Assembly: GCA_965601955.1 (NCBI GenBank)
Contig: OZ271855.1
Span: 1,798,001 to 1,862,000 of the forward strand
DNA length: 64,000 nucleotides
Reading direction: 5' to 3'
From: RHLJ01 sp965601955
Lineage (GTDB): Bacteria > Bacteroidota > Rhodothermia > Balneolales > Balneolaceae
The notes under the pieces are model-generated. The model was not told the origin of the DNA. It ran no database searches and was given only the letters and a program-made list of their open reading frames with translations. Shown piece by piece: positions 28,901 through 37,486 of the stretch (positions within the stretch are counted from its first letter, which is position 1; each line of letters opens with the position of its first letter). Made by a program: the position numbers and the translations under genes.

Positions 28901-29761
28901 ATACAAGGGGCACCAAAAGTCTCGGATTATGAGATTATTATTGGAGATAATGTTGGTTTTGGACAATCTGTAGAAAAGAATATCGAAGTATCTCCCGGGG
29001 ACTTCCAGGTACTGCCATCAATAGAGACTAATTTTAAAGTGTTTAATACTTTTACCAATGAAGAAATTGGTTACGCATTCTTTGATTTGAATAATCCCGC
29101 TTCTGTTCAGCAACGATGTAACCCAACATTCTTCCCTCCCGATAACTACACCTTCCCTGACCCAGGGCAGTTATCAGCGGTATCAGGGTTCAGCGGTAGA
29201 TGCTCTGATATTATCTACTTTGTTGAAGACTACCGGGGCATTGAGGATACCACGACATTCAGAATTACTATGTCTGCCCAAAATGTTGATGGCGCATTGG
29301 TATCAGTTCACCCTCAGCCAGGCGATACTCTCAAACTATTTACAACGAAGCCTTTTACAGAGTTAGATAGGTTTGTATTCAGGTTTGATGAGGATAATAT
29401 CCCAAGGATTGATGCTGACACAGCACGGTCTCAGCTAGATGATATTTTGGTAATTCCTAATCCATATAAGGTTACCAATGTGTTTGAGGGAGCTACAACT
29501 CCCACAAATAGGCAACAGAATAGGGAATTGCATTTCACGGGTATTCCAGCGCCTTCTACGCTCCGAATTTTTACAGCGTCAGGGGTACTGGTTCGGGAAA
29601 TTGATATACAAGAAAGTGATTTAACCAGCCAGTATGGTGGATCATATATTTGGAATATGCTTACCAAAGATAACCTGGAAATTTCATACGGTATTTATTT
29701 ATACCACATTGAAGCTCCGGGTGTAGGTGAAAAGGTTGGAAAATTTGCGGTTATAAAATGA
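25943..29761 (+). CDS. Very large exported surface protein with T9SS-type C-terminus
   Basis: This 1272-residue protein has a signal peptide (FLTIFVLLLGAHQLTAQ). Acidic calcium-binding repeats like thrombospondin type 3 appear at about 313-325 (GIDNDGDSDF), 445-460 (GLDNDFDGLIDEN) and 535-550 (DNDNDWNDLIDD). A fibronectin-III-like region lies at about 695-840 (VPSDGKVTLYWDASSEQSFD, YKIYRTTD, YYYAVTAYD). The C-terminus resembles a T9SS sorting domain (VIPNPYKVTN to the final GKFAVIK). It starts 3 bp after the receptor stop and overlaps the PorV-like gene by 4 bp. I do not recognise a characterised homologue; it may take the place of SusD as the receptor's surface partner. That is inference. 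Confidence 0.75.
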   Translation: MNNKFMRKSFLTIFVLLLGAHQLTAQDYIPSEERSSFERRKTSIMDGNLLRATYHNTGHAGRRNNTSLNELLFEYPRNTNREYMYFMSVMFGTEVPDQSTADEDDVFPIVDVAAYKTSRDGRTNWSLNPIVGYVRDDSDEIARSDRGPRSPLGNTWPDSWPDKFEDGGDGWAGSWNGFFGRDQFNADVEFYYKAGDDTYTRYLSRFRADETDPFRGGLGIILDTRILAWSQTLVNATHFNLFEIKNDGSFDYPRMAFGLWIADFVAGGGPTDEPIFDNIRSIAYLTDTDRESGGNAFDGGLIGEMGLKFLETPGNAIDGIDNDGDSDFYNPLPVPAPQQSFYDLDNEDLFTPLTTTAGGFYSYEMLRDTVIPPFMAADFDERTINIGDKIVLIQDDNSRVIATYDGNPFMTQGVTYDFEGAASINVIEDILPLTDENFGIHIDGLDNDFDGLIDENVPNHLTKTTFINNVSVTKAVRFINYLHFEVGDTLQGGLIVPNQTIRERIASDASFAETVNDEYGGRLQNFATSAPMIDEARDDFFDNDNDWNDLIDDVGIQGDSETFSVGQNDGLPTSGAGTSFPGEPSIDKTDVSETDLIGVSRVTIFDAGALQVDQDANIWLTYLIPGTFQEEVGTDSDIFVSSGLFPLAQGASERFAVAITAAQLNQSAQADRDRVNLNLDNATTAYGADYQFAVAPTPPIVSAVPSDGKVTLYWDASSEQSFDRYINLQTGDGFDFEGYKIYRTTDVSFQDIFTITDGLGAPLYLQPIAIIDKDNGIEGFHPVSENGTQFNLGEDTGLTRFFEDTEVINGRKYYYAVTAYDRGFEAAGISPSESPVQISLNPDGSVTFGQNVVEVRPSRNLAGYISPDNPLASLASGAPGGTVEVEIIDPGALLADNLYDVVFEDTLISGGNDPDTIQTKNFSLRNITSGTPDTLISRSTDFNGQNNPNTDGFTITVRNIDEFGLNENLSEWSFDHTLPPHPFVFGIQGAPKVSDYEIIIGDNVGFGQSVEKNIEVSPGDFQVLPSIETNFKVFNTFTNEEIGYAFFDLNNPASVQQRCNPTFFPPDNYTFPDPGQLSAVSGFSGRCSDIIYFVEDYRGIEDTTTFRITMSAQNVDGALVSVHPQPGDTLKLFTTKPFTELDRFVFRFDEDNIPRIDADTARSQLDDILVIPNPYKVTNVFEGATTPTNRQQNRELHFTGIPAPSTLRIFTASGVLVREIDIQESDLTSQYGGSYIWNMLTKDNLEISYGIYLYHIEAPGVGEKVGKFAVIK

Positions 29762-30783
29762 TTATTAATATGAAAAGAACATCAATAATTCTTTTTTCAG
29801 CTGTAGCTCTTCTATTAAGTGGAGAAGTACACGCACAACTGAGTAAAGTTGGAACTACAGCAGCTGAATTCCTCCGGGTTCCAGTTGGGGCCAGATCATC
29901 GGCTATGAGTGCCTATGCATCAACCGTAAATGACCCTTCAGCTATGGTATTAAATCCTGCTGGCCTGGCAGATGTTGATGGTAATGAAGTATTAGTTGAA
30001 TTTACCGACTGGTACCTCGATATCAATCATACTTACCTGGGAGTAGCAGTGCCTACTAAAAGAGGAGTAGCAGGTGTACATGTTCTTGCTATGAATTATG
30101 GTGAGTTTGAAGAAACCACAGCAGAAGCCCAGGGTCTAACAGGGCGTACTTTTGAGGCGTATTCTGTCTCATTTGGGTTTTCTTATGCTCAGTATTTATT
30201 ACCTGAATTTACTATTGGAGGAACTGCAAAGGTTGTTTATGAAAAGATTGCAAATAGTACCGCTTCAACCGTAGCCTTTGATGTGGGCACCATGTACGAT
30301 ACACCTTTTTATGGAGTTCGCCTTGGCGTGAGTGTAACTAATTTTGGTTCCAAGCTACAAATGCAAGGGAATGACTTGATCATCAGTTCTGATCCCGACG
30401 AAGCACAGAATGGTAACTATGAGCCAGATGCAAATCTTGCCACGGATTCTTTTGATCTCCCGCTTATGCTAAAAGTGGGACTAGCCTGGGATGCTGTTTC
30501 TTCCGAAGATATGAGATTGACTCTTTCTGTAGATGGGAATAACCCTACGAATAATGTTCAAAGTTTAAGTCTGGGAGGTGAATTAGGTTTGATGAAAAAC
30601 CAGGTTCAAATCCGTGGAGGTCTTCCTTATATTGGACAGGATGATGCTACAGAAAAATTTAATGCTGGCCTTGGCTTAAAATATGAAGTAAGTGAATCGA
30701 TAAAACTCGGTTTTAATTACACCTATCATGGGTATAGATACCTCGGGGATGTAAATAAGCTAAGCGTTCAAATTTTCTTTTAA
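29758..30783 (+). CDS. PorV/PorQ-family (UPF0164) outer membrane barrel
   Basis: PorV-family proteins are FadL-like barrels of the T9SS; PorV itself carries cargo from the SprA translocon to the PorU attachment complex. The 341-residue protein has a signal peptide (ending GEVHAQ) and the family N-terminus: KVGTTAAEFLRVPVGARSSA, then DPSAMVLNPAGLADVDG. The C-terminus ends in a beta-strand with a final phenylalanine (LSVQIFF). ATG 29758 overlaps the previous stop (ATGA); ATG 29770 is also possible. Lying between genes for two T9SS-type cargo proteins, it may be a cargo-dedicated PorV paralogue. Confidence 0.87.
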   Translation: MIINMKRTSIILFSAVALLLSGEVHAQLSKVGTTAAEFLRVPVGARSSAMSAYASTVNDPSAMVLNPAGLADVDGNEVLVEFTDWYLDINHTYLGVAVPTKRGVAGVHVLAMNYGEFEETTAEAQGLTGRTFEAYSVSFGFSYAQYLLPEFTIGGTAKVVYEKIANSTASTVAFDVGTMYDTPFYGVRLGVSVTNFGSKLQMQGNDLIISSDPDEAQNGNYEPDANLATDSFDLPLMLKVGLAWDAVSSEDMRLTLSVDGNNPTNNVQSLSLGGELGLMKNQVQIRGGLPYIGQDDATEKFNAGLGLKYEVSESIKLGFNYTYHGYRYLGDVNKLSVQIFF

Positions 30784-30796
30784 ACCTAAAACCATA

Positions 30797-30814
30797 ACCT
30801 TTAATTAAAAGGTG
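30797..30814 (+). promoter_or_regulatory. Strong ribosome-binding site inside a small hairpin
   Basis: AAAAGGTGA (30807-30815) pairs closely with the 3' end of 16S rRNA and lies 7-8 nt before ATG 30823. It is the strongest Shine-Dalgarno site I noticed in this window. The same bases form the right arm of ACCTTT-AATTA-AAAGGT (30797-30813), a 6-bp stem that would mask it. It suggests high, possibly structure-controlled translation of the surface glycan-binding protein. Confidence 0.5.
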
Positions 30815-30822
30815 AATTAAAC

Positions 30823-33501
30823 ATGACTAAAGCTACAAAGTTGTTGATGTCGTTAGCAGTATTTAGTTTTCTATTTGCTACAGCAACATCGGCACAAGAT
30901 GTAACGAAGATTCGTGATGCTAGAGGAATGGATGGAATGTCGGTTACCATTGAAGGTGTAATTAACACACCTGACTATGGATTTAGTAACGGACAATTCT
31001 TTCTTCAGGATTCTACAGCAGGGATTAACGTATTCTATGATGATGTTGGTGGATCCCAAGCTATGGATCACCCTTCATTCACAGGTTGGTCGTTAGGGGA
31101 CACTGTATCTATTACAGGTACAATTGGCTCTTTTAGCGATCAGATCCAAATCGCTCCGGATACTGTAATTATTTTAGGAGCAGGAACTACTCGTCCTGCG
31201 CCAGTATGGATTACTCCCGAAGAATTATTAACTGCTTCAGAGTATCAGGGTATGATTGTTAAGCTTTCTGATGTAAGCTTAGCTGATGGCGAAACGTGGC
31301 CAGAAGATGCTCAGACTTCATCTGGGGTAAATGTTGACGTTGTATCTGGTGACAGTGCATTCGTTCTTAGAATCGACAGAGACGAGTCTTACTTTGATGG
31401 AGCTCCGGCACCAACTGAAAGATTTAATCTGTTAGGGGTAATGGCTCGAAATGGTGATGATGTTCAAATCTGGCCTTTTGATAGTACTGATGTAGCGAAC
31501 ATTGTACAGGTTACTTTCAATGTAAACACTTCTACTCTTCAGGATACATTAATGGAAGATCACTATATCGGTGTATTCGGTGGAGTTTATGGCCCTACAG
31601 GAGCTGGTAACCCTTATCTTGGTCAAACAATTGATTGGAATAACAGCACTGAGTTAGTAGCAGACAACATTGGTGGTGATTACTGGACAGTAAGTTTCGA
31701 TATGGCTGCTGGTGATGGTATCAATTACAAATTCTGGGCTGGCGTAGATGGCAGTACTCCGTTAATCAACGGAAGTGAGCAAGGATGGGAAAGTGGTGAT
31801 AACAACAACTTCGAACTCCCTTGGAATGCCTCTGCTGATACTGTTGCACCAATGCAATGGTACGAAACCCGTATGGCTCCATTTGAAAGCGATGATGATA
31901 GTGTAACTATCTATTTCCGTGTAAATGTTGGTGCTCAGGTTCAAACTGGAGATTTCGATCCTGAAACTGATCAGGTTGGAATGCGTGGTACTCCTAACTT
32001 CTTCGATAACCCTGATGACTGGAGTTCTTCCGGAACTTACCTTACAAATTTAGGGGGAGCAGGTGATAACTTGTTCTACGGTGGATACCACAGAATACAA
32101 AAAGACTCTATTGCAAACATTACAGGAAACATCGAATACAAGTTTGTATTAGAAGCTTCTGATGGTACAGTTACCTGGGAAGATGGAAATAATACTGCAA
32201 TTGCACCTCCAAGTGGCGATTCTACTTCATTCTGGAAGTTCTTTAACAATACTCCACCTAGTAATGCAGTAATCGTAAATACCGAGCTTAACTTCGAAGT
32301 TAACGTTGGTATTCTTGAAGGCCTTGGTTTCTTCAATGCTTCATTCGATACTGTATTTGTACGTGGTACATTTAACGGCTTTAGTACTGATGATCAAATG
32401 GGCTTCAGCGATGTATCTGGTAACTACGAAGGACAAAATATTCCATTCACTGGTGCTGAAGGAGGAGAAGTACGATATAAGTATTACATCAAATGGTCAG
32501 TGGATAGAGATGATCCGGAAAGTGACCTATTCTTAGCCGGTATTACTCATGATGGGTCTGGTTGGGAAGAGCCTGGTGTTACAGGTGGTGCCGACCGTAC
32601 GTTCAACATTGTAAATGCTCCTTCTCAGGAAAATAGAGTTGAGTCTTACAATGGCGTTGCTCCACAAGCTTTATTGACTCCTAACAATGTTGATGGTGGA
32701 TCAATCACCGTTACGTTTAGCGTGGATATGTCACCAGCAGTAAATAATACTGCTCAGCCATTCCTTCCGGAGTCTGATTCAGTATTCTTATTCGTAGATA
32801 CTCCATTCTTCGCATTAACGAACAACATCACTGTTCCTGGAGATAATGGTGAAAACTTTATCGAGACAACCGAAGAAGAAAGAGAAAGACTACGCTTCAC
32901 TGACGAAGACGGTGACATGGTGTACGAATTGGAGCTTGAACTTGTTCTTCCAACACTAAACCACATCGGATTTAGAATTGCCTATGGTGAGCCTACTTCT
33001 GAGACTGGTAGCCTATTTGCTAATGGTGGTGGATTTGACGCTGGTAGAAGATACTATCAGTATGTTCAGCCAATTGTTGATCCAGATGGAGACGATTTCG
33101 ATGATCTTCCGGATGTAAGCTGGCCAGCTACTTTTGCTATGCCTCAACTTACATGGCAAGCAGAAGATCTTCCATGGGATCTACCACCAGACTACACAGA
33201 AATAACGATTAATAACGAAACTGAAGAGTCAGTTGAGGTATTTAGATTGGAGCAAAACTATCCAAATCCATTTAACCCAACTACTAACATTAGTTTCAAC
33301 TTGCCTAATGCGTCTAATGTAAACCTTGTTGTTTACAACATGTTAGGTCAGAAAGTGGCAACGCTCATTGATGGTAGATCAATGAACAGCGGACTTCATT
33401 CCGTAGCTTTTGATGCTAGCGCTCTTTCTTCAGGTGTATACATCTATCGCCTTGAAGCAGGAAGCTTTGTAAGCAACAAAAGAATGACACTTATCAAATA
33501 A
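30823..33501 (+). CDS. T9SS-exported surface protein with SusE/SusF-like starch-binding modules
   Basis: This 892-residue protein has a signal peptide (SFLFATATSAQ), a DUF5689/OB-fold-like domain (about 24-225, VTIEGVINTPDYGFSNGQF), and four repeated beta-sandwich modules. Each opens with a similar strand: VTFNVNTS about 230, VTIYFRVNVG about 360, LNFEVNVG about 488 (followed by VFVRGTFNGF), and VTFSVDMSP about 627. These openings resemble the starch-binding modules of SusE/SusF-type proteins. The last 80 residues are a T9SS sorting domain (EQNYPNPFNPTTNISF to KRMTLIK). It likely holds starch at the cell surface. Regular codon use and a strong ribosome site suggest high expression. Confidence 0.82.
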   Translation: MTKATKLLMSLAVFSFLFATATSAQDVTKIRDARGMDGMSVTIEGVINTPDYGFSNGQFFLQDSTAGINVFYDDVGGSQAMDHPSFTGWSLGDTVSITGTIGSFSDQIQIAPDTVIILGAGTTRPAPVWITPEELLTASEYQGMIVKLSDVSLADGETWPEDAQTSSGVNVDVVSGDSAFVLRIDRDESYFDGAPAPTERFNLLGVMARNGDDVQIWPFDSTDVANIVQVTFNVNTSTLQDTLMEDHYIGVFGGVYGPTGAGNPYLGQTIDWNNSTELVADNIGGDYWTVSFDMAAGDGINYKFWAGVDGSTPLINGSEQGWESGDNNNFELPWNASADTVAPMQWYETRMAPFESDDDSVTIYFRVNVGAQVQTGDFDPETDQVGMRGTPNFFDNPDDWSSSGTYLTNLGGAGDNLFYGGYHRIQKDSIANITGNIEYKFVLEASDGTVTWEDGNNTAIAPPSGDSTSFWKFFNNTPPSNAVIVNTELNFEVNVGILEGLGFFNASFDTVFVRGTFNGFSTDDQMGFSDVSGNYEGQNIPFTGAEGGEVRYKYYIKWSVDRDDPESDLFLAGITHDGSGWEEPGVTGGADRTFNIVNAPSQENRVESYNGVAPQALLTPNNVDGGSITVTFSVDMSPAVNNTAQPFLPESDSVFLFVDTPFFALTNNITVPGDNGENFIETTEEERERLRFTDEDGDMVYELELELVLPTLNHIGFRIAYGEPTSETGSLFANGGGFDAGRRYYQYVQPIVDPDGDDFDDLPDVSWPATFAMPQLTWQAEDLPWDLPPDYTEITINNETEESVEVFRLEQNYPNPFNPTTNISFNLPNASNVNLVVYNMLGQKVATLIDGRSMNSGLHSVAFDASALSSGVYIYRLEAGSFVSNKRMTLIK

Positions 33502-33522
33502 GATTACTTAATAAGTTTTTCT

Positions 33523-33548
33523 CGCAGGTGTCCTGACCGACACCTGCG
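33523..33548 (+). terminator. Perfect 10-bp hairpin between surface protein and lacI
   Basis: CGCAGGTGTC and GACACCTGCG are perfect complements around a 6-nt loop (CTGACC). The T-rich stretch after it is weak and delayed (CCATTTTTAT at 33557-33566). It is probably a partial terminator or an mRNA-stabilising 3' hairpin that separates strong expression of the uptake genes from lacI and the amylases. Confidence 0.75.
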
Positions 33549-33569
33549 TATTCACCCATTTTTATATTA

Positions 33570-34559
33570 GTGGCATCAACTATATATGATATTGCAGAAC
33601 AAGCTGGGGTTAGCATCGCTACTGTTTCTAGAGTATTTAACCACAGCAGTAATGTGTCTGAGGCTACTAGACAAAAAGTAATGGCTGTTGCCGAAAAAGT
33701 TGGCTATCACCCGCAAGCATACGCTCAGGGACTGGCCAGTAAGAAGAGCAATACCATTATGGTTGTCGTTCCGGTGATCTCTAATTATTTCTTTATGGAG
33801 GTATTGGGCGGTATTCAGGATAAACTTGGAGAGCTAGGCTATGAACTGAATATCTTCAATGTTACCGCAGACGATCATCTTTTCGACCAGGTAGAGCATG
33901 TGCTAAAACGACGTTGGGCTGAAGGGTATCTGTTTATCTCTATTCATCTGAATGATGATCAGTGGAGCCACCTCACAAAGTATAATGTACCCATCACGCT
34001 TGTTGATGAGCACTTTGAGGGCTTTGATTCGGTTAGTGTTGATAATGTACAGGGAGCCTACCGGGCTACTAAATGCCTTCTCGACAAAGGGTATCAACGA
34101 GTGGCCATGCTTTCTGCATTAAAGTCTTCCAAGCCCATTAGAGATCGTCTCTTAGGCTATCAGAAAGCACTTGCTGAACGTGGTATTGAGTTTTGCGAAA
34201 GCCTGGTTATTTCTGGGGACTCCACCTATAGAGACGGCTTTACAGAGCGGGGCGGATACGAAGCTATGAAAAAGATGCTCAGTCTAGACGAGATGCCGGA
34301 TGCATGTTTCTGTGCTTCCGATATTCAAGCCGTAGGCGCCTTAAAAGCCATGAACGATACTGGGAAGTCTATTCCAATTATAGGGTATGACGACATTGAG
34401 CTTTCAGAATATATTGGCCTATCAACTATTCGACAGCCAATGAGAGATATGGGTTTTTATGCTACTCAAAACCTTATAGAGAGAATGAAAAATAAAGACA
34501 AAGCCATCTCTCAAACCATTTACTCACCAGAACTTATTCATCGATCTTCAACTATTTGA
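33570..34559 (+). CDS. LacI-family transcriptional regulator
   Basis: The 329-residue regulator has the N-terminal LacI helix-turn-helix (TIYDIAEQAGVSIATVSRVF, residues 4-23), the hinge region (PQAYAQGLASKKSN about 50-63), and a periplasmic-binding-protein-like sensor domain (MVVVPVISNYFFMEVLGG to PIIGYDDIELSEYIGLSTI). It starts with GTG 33570. Its place inside the starch locus, together with the exact LacI-type operator at 21190-21205, suggests that it controls the whole set in response to a maltodextrin. The effector is not known. Confidence 0.93.
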   Translation: MASTIYDIAEQAGVSIATVSRVFNHSSNVSEATRQKVMAVAEKVGYHPQAYAQGLASKKSNTIMVVVPVISNYFFMEVLGGIQDKLGELGYELNIFNVTADDHLFDQVEHVLKRRWAEGYLFISIHLNDDQWSHLTKYNVPITLVDEHFEGFDSVSVDNVQGAYRATKCLLDKGYQRVAMLSALKSSKPIRDRLLGYQKALAERGIEFCESLVISGDSTYRDGFTERGGYEAMKKMLSLDEMPDACFCASDIQAVGALKAMNDTGKSIPIIGYDDIELSEYIGLSTIRQPMRDMGFYATQNLIERMKNKDKAISQTIYSPELIHRSSTI

Positions 34560-34569
34560 ACTATTTATT

Positions 34570-37485
34570 ATGAGGTCTCTTAAACAATTAGCAATCCTAT
34601 TTTCAGTAATTGTATTGGCATCACTACCTGTATTTGCACAGGATTCAGTGGATGTAACATTTAGGTATTATCCTGGGGAAGGGGTACAGCGTGTGCTACT
34701 CCCTGGAGAGTTTAATGATTTTGGTCCAAATACAGATGGCCAGATTTCGACTACTGCAGTTTCTTTAATGAACCTGAATTTTCCGGAAAACTATTGGTAC
34801 AAAACAATTCGCCTGGAAGTAGGAGGTGGTGAATCTACAAGCGATGGGGTATTTGGCTACCGCTATAAATTTCATGAGCATTTAAATGCTTCAGGAACTT
34901 CATTTAACTGGATTGCAGATCCATTAAATCCTGATATTGCTGTAGAAGGTTTCGGAGACTCATGGCTCGAAATTACCCACCCTCTCATCTTCCAGATGCA
35001 GCCTGTTAATAATGAAATCTTTCAGCTTACATCACCAGGTTTCACGGCTACCGTAGCAGCAAAGACTGATGACCCTATTAATGAAGCTAATTCCATGATT
35101 TATGTGAATGGAGAAGAGGCGGGTAGCTTTGAGGGATACTACGATACAGAATTACAAGTCCTAACCATTCCAGATTTAGAAGACCTTGGAGTTGAGCTAC
35201 TTGAAGGGACAAACGTAGTCAGAATTGAGGCAGTTTCTGGTAATGGAGATTCAATTTCCGATTCTACACAATTTACGTTTATTGGAGAGCCTCAGTCAGT
35301 GGATTTGGCCAGGCCAGACGGTCTTAGGGATGGTATCACTTATGGAGCAGGCGGAACCTCAGCAACCCTATCTCTTTTTGCCCCTTATAAGGATAATGCA
35401 TTTGTAATTGGGGACTTCAATGATTGGAATGTTGACCTTGATTATCAAATGAATAGAGATTCTATCAATACAGATAGTATCTACTTTTGGAAAGAAATAA
35501 CCGGATTGACTCCCGGTGAAGAATATGGATTCCAGTACCTGATTGATGGTGAAATAAGGATTGCTGATCCGTACTCAGAATTGGTATTAGATGAATTCAA
35601 TGATCAATTCATTTCGGATGAAACCTTCCCTAATTTAAAGGATTATCCTACCGGCAAAACATCTCAACTTGTAGGGCTTCTTACTCCGGGTAAAGAGGAG
35701 TATCAGTGGGAAGTAACCGATTTCGAAAAGCCAGCTAACGATGAATTGGTTATTTATGAGCTGTTAGTTCGTGATTTCATCGCCGCAAGGAATTATAAAA
35801 CCCTATTGGATACCCTGGATTATATCTCAAATCTTGGTGTTAATGCGATCGAATTTATGCCTGTTAATGAATTTGATGGCAACGAGAGCTGGGGCTATAA
35901 CCCTGCTTTGCATGGTGCTTTAGATAAATACTATGGTACTCCGGAAGATTTTAAGCGTTTTGTTGATGAAGCTCATAAGCGTGGAATTGCTATCATTTTG
36001 GATGTAGTCCTCAATCATTCCTTTGGTCAAAACCCGATCGTTAGATTATGGAATGAAGGTGATTTCGGAAATCCGACCTCAGAGAATCCATACTTTAATA
36101 CTGCTGCAAGGCATCCGTTTAACGTAGGTTATGATATGAATCATGAGAGCCTATCTACCAGATACTATTCCAAGAGAATGATGGAATACTGGATAACGGA
36201 ATACAAAGTTGATGGATTCCGTTTCGACCTAAGTAAAGGATTCACTCAAACGAATAACCCGGATGATGTTGGAGCCTGGGGGCAATATGATCAGTCCAGA
36301 GTGGACATTTGGTTAGACTATTCTTCCTATATCTGGAGCATTGATCCCGATGCTTATATAATACTTGAACACTTTGCAGATAATAGTGAAGAAACGGTAT
36401 TGGCTAATGCCGGTATGATGCTTTGGGGTAATTCCAACCATGAATACAACGAAGCTACAATGGGGTATAGCTCAAATCTATTTGGAGTACTTTCCGAATC
36501 AAGAGGCTTTAATGACAGGCATCTGGTTGGATTTATGGAAAGCCATGACGAGCAATGGTTAATGTTCAAGAATATTAGTTTTGGAGCATGTGCTAATGCC
36601 CCAGGTGGAGGAAGTACATGTGCCACTGACCCAGGTGATTACAATGTTAGAGATTTCCCTACGGCATTAGACCGCTTAGAATTAGCTGGAGCCTTCTTCT
36701 TTACACTGCCTGGCCCGAAAATGATCTGGCAGTTTGGAGAATTAGGATATGGATATGGCGATAATGGTGAACAATGCCTAAACGATTCTGCTGACTGTCC
36801 TGAATTTGCTCCGGGAAGAACGGACAACAAACCAATAAGATGGGACTATTTCGAAGATCCGGATAGAAAAGACCTCTATGATACATGGTCCGAAATTATC
36901 AATCTGAGAAAAAGCAGCCCGGTATTTACTAATCCAGATGACACATTCTATGCTTTATCTGGAGATATAAAATACCTGAGAATGTTCCATAGTGATTCGG
37001 ATGTAGTAATTATTGGAAACTTTGGGGTAAGCTCCACTGTCCAAGATGTAGATTTTACCAGAGATGGTACCTGGTATGATTTCTTCGGAGCTACAACCAT
37101 TGATGTAAGTGGAGGTCAATCTCAGGTTACATTGGGCGCTGGTGAATTCAAGATATACACCACGAGGCAGTTCAATATGGCTACATCAAATGAAGAAGAG
37201 TTTTCAGAAGGAGATACGCCTTCAAACTTCAGGTTATATCAAAATTACCCGAACCCATTTAACCCATCTACTAACATTAGGTACGACGTAGCTAGTTCTG
37301 GACCTGTTCAATTAGATGTATTCGATATAACAGGACGTAAAGTGGCTGAACTTGTAAATGAGGTCAAATCTTCAGGTTCTTACACAGTTCGATTTGACGC
37401 ATCTTCGCTTAGCAGTGGTATCTACTTTGTTAGATTACAAGCTGGAAATACTACTCAATCCCAAAAAATGACATTGTTGAAATAA
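34570..37485 (+). CDS. T9SS-exported GH13 alpha-amylase-family enzyme with beta-sandwich N-domains
   Basis: This 971-residue enzyme has a signal peptide (ending LPVFAQ), an N-terminal carbohydrate-module-like domain (24-130), an Ig-like segment (145-235), a CBM48-like domain (about 255-355, FVIGDFNDWN), a GH13 barrel (about 390-800) and a T9SS sorting domain (about 890-971, NYPNPFNPSTNIRY). The catalytic triad is complete: nucleophile D553 in GFRFDLSKG, acid/base E600 in ILEHFA, and D660 in SHDEQ. The order CBM48-GH13 recalls branching and debranching enzymes; alpha-1,4 versus alpha-1,6 specificity cannot be told. It likely cuts starch outside the cell. Confidence 0.9.
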   Translation: MRSLKQLAILFSVIVLASLPVFAQDSVDVTFRYYPGEGVQRVLLPGEFNDFGPNTDGQISTTAVSLMNLNFPENYWYKTIRLEVGGGESTSDGVFGYRYKFHEHLNASGTSFNWIADPLNPDIAVEGFGDSWLEITHPLIFQMQPVNNEIFQLTSPGFTATVAAKTDDPINEANSMIYVNGEEAGSFEGYYDTELQVLTIPDLEDLGVELLEGTNVVRIEAVSGNGDSISDSTQFTFIGEPQSVDLARPDGLRDGITYGAGGTSATLSLFAPYKDNAFVIGDFNDWNVDLDYQMNRDSINTDSIYFWKEITGLTPGEEYGFQYLIDGEIRIADPYSELVLDEFNDQFISDETFPNLKDYPTGKTSQLVGLLTPGKEEYQWEVTDFEKPANDELVIYELLVRDFIAARNYKTLLDTLDYISNLGVNAIEFMPVNEFDGNESWGYNPALHGALDKYYGTPEDFKRFVDEAHKRGIAIILDVVLNHSFGQNPIVRLWNEGDFGNPTSENPYFNTAARHPFNVGYDMNHESLSTRYYSKRMMEYWITEYKVDGFRFDLSKGFTQTNNPDDVGAWGQYDQSRVDIWLDYSSYIWSIDPDAYIILEHFADNSEETVLANAGMMLWGNSNHEYNEATMGYSSNLFGVLSESRGFNDRHLVGFMESHDEQWLMFKNISFGACANAPGGGSTCATDPGDYNVRDFPTALDRLELAGAFFFTLPGPKMIWQFGELGYGYGDNGEQCLNDSADCPEFAPGRTDNKPIRWDYFEDPDRKDLYDTWSEIINLRKSSPVFTNPDDTFYALSGDIKYLRMFHSDSDVVIIGNFGVSSTVQDVDFTRDGTWYDFFGATTIDVSGGQSQVTLGAGEFKIYTTRQFNMATSNEEEFSEGDTPSNFRLYQNYPNPFNPSTNIRYDVASSGPVQLDVFDITGRKVAELVNEVKSSGSYTVRFDASSLSSGIYFVRLQAGNTTQSQKMTLLK

Positions 37486-37486
37486 A

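Noticed and set aside
22940..30783. SusD among the genes after the TonB receptor
   Set aside because: Neither following protein is a lipoprotein or shows the usual SusD N-terminus, and the PorV-like protein is clearly a barrel.
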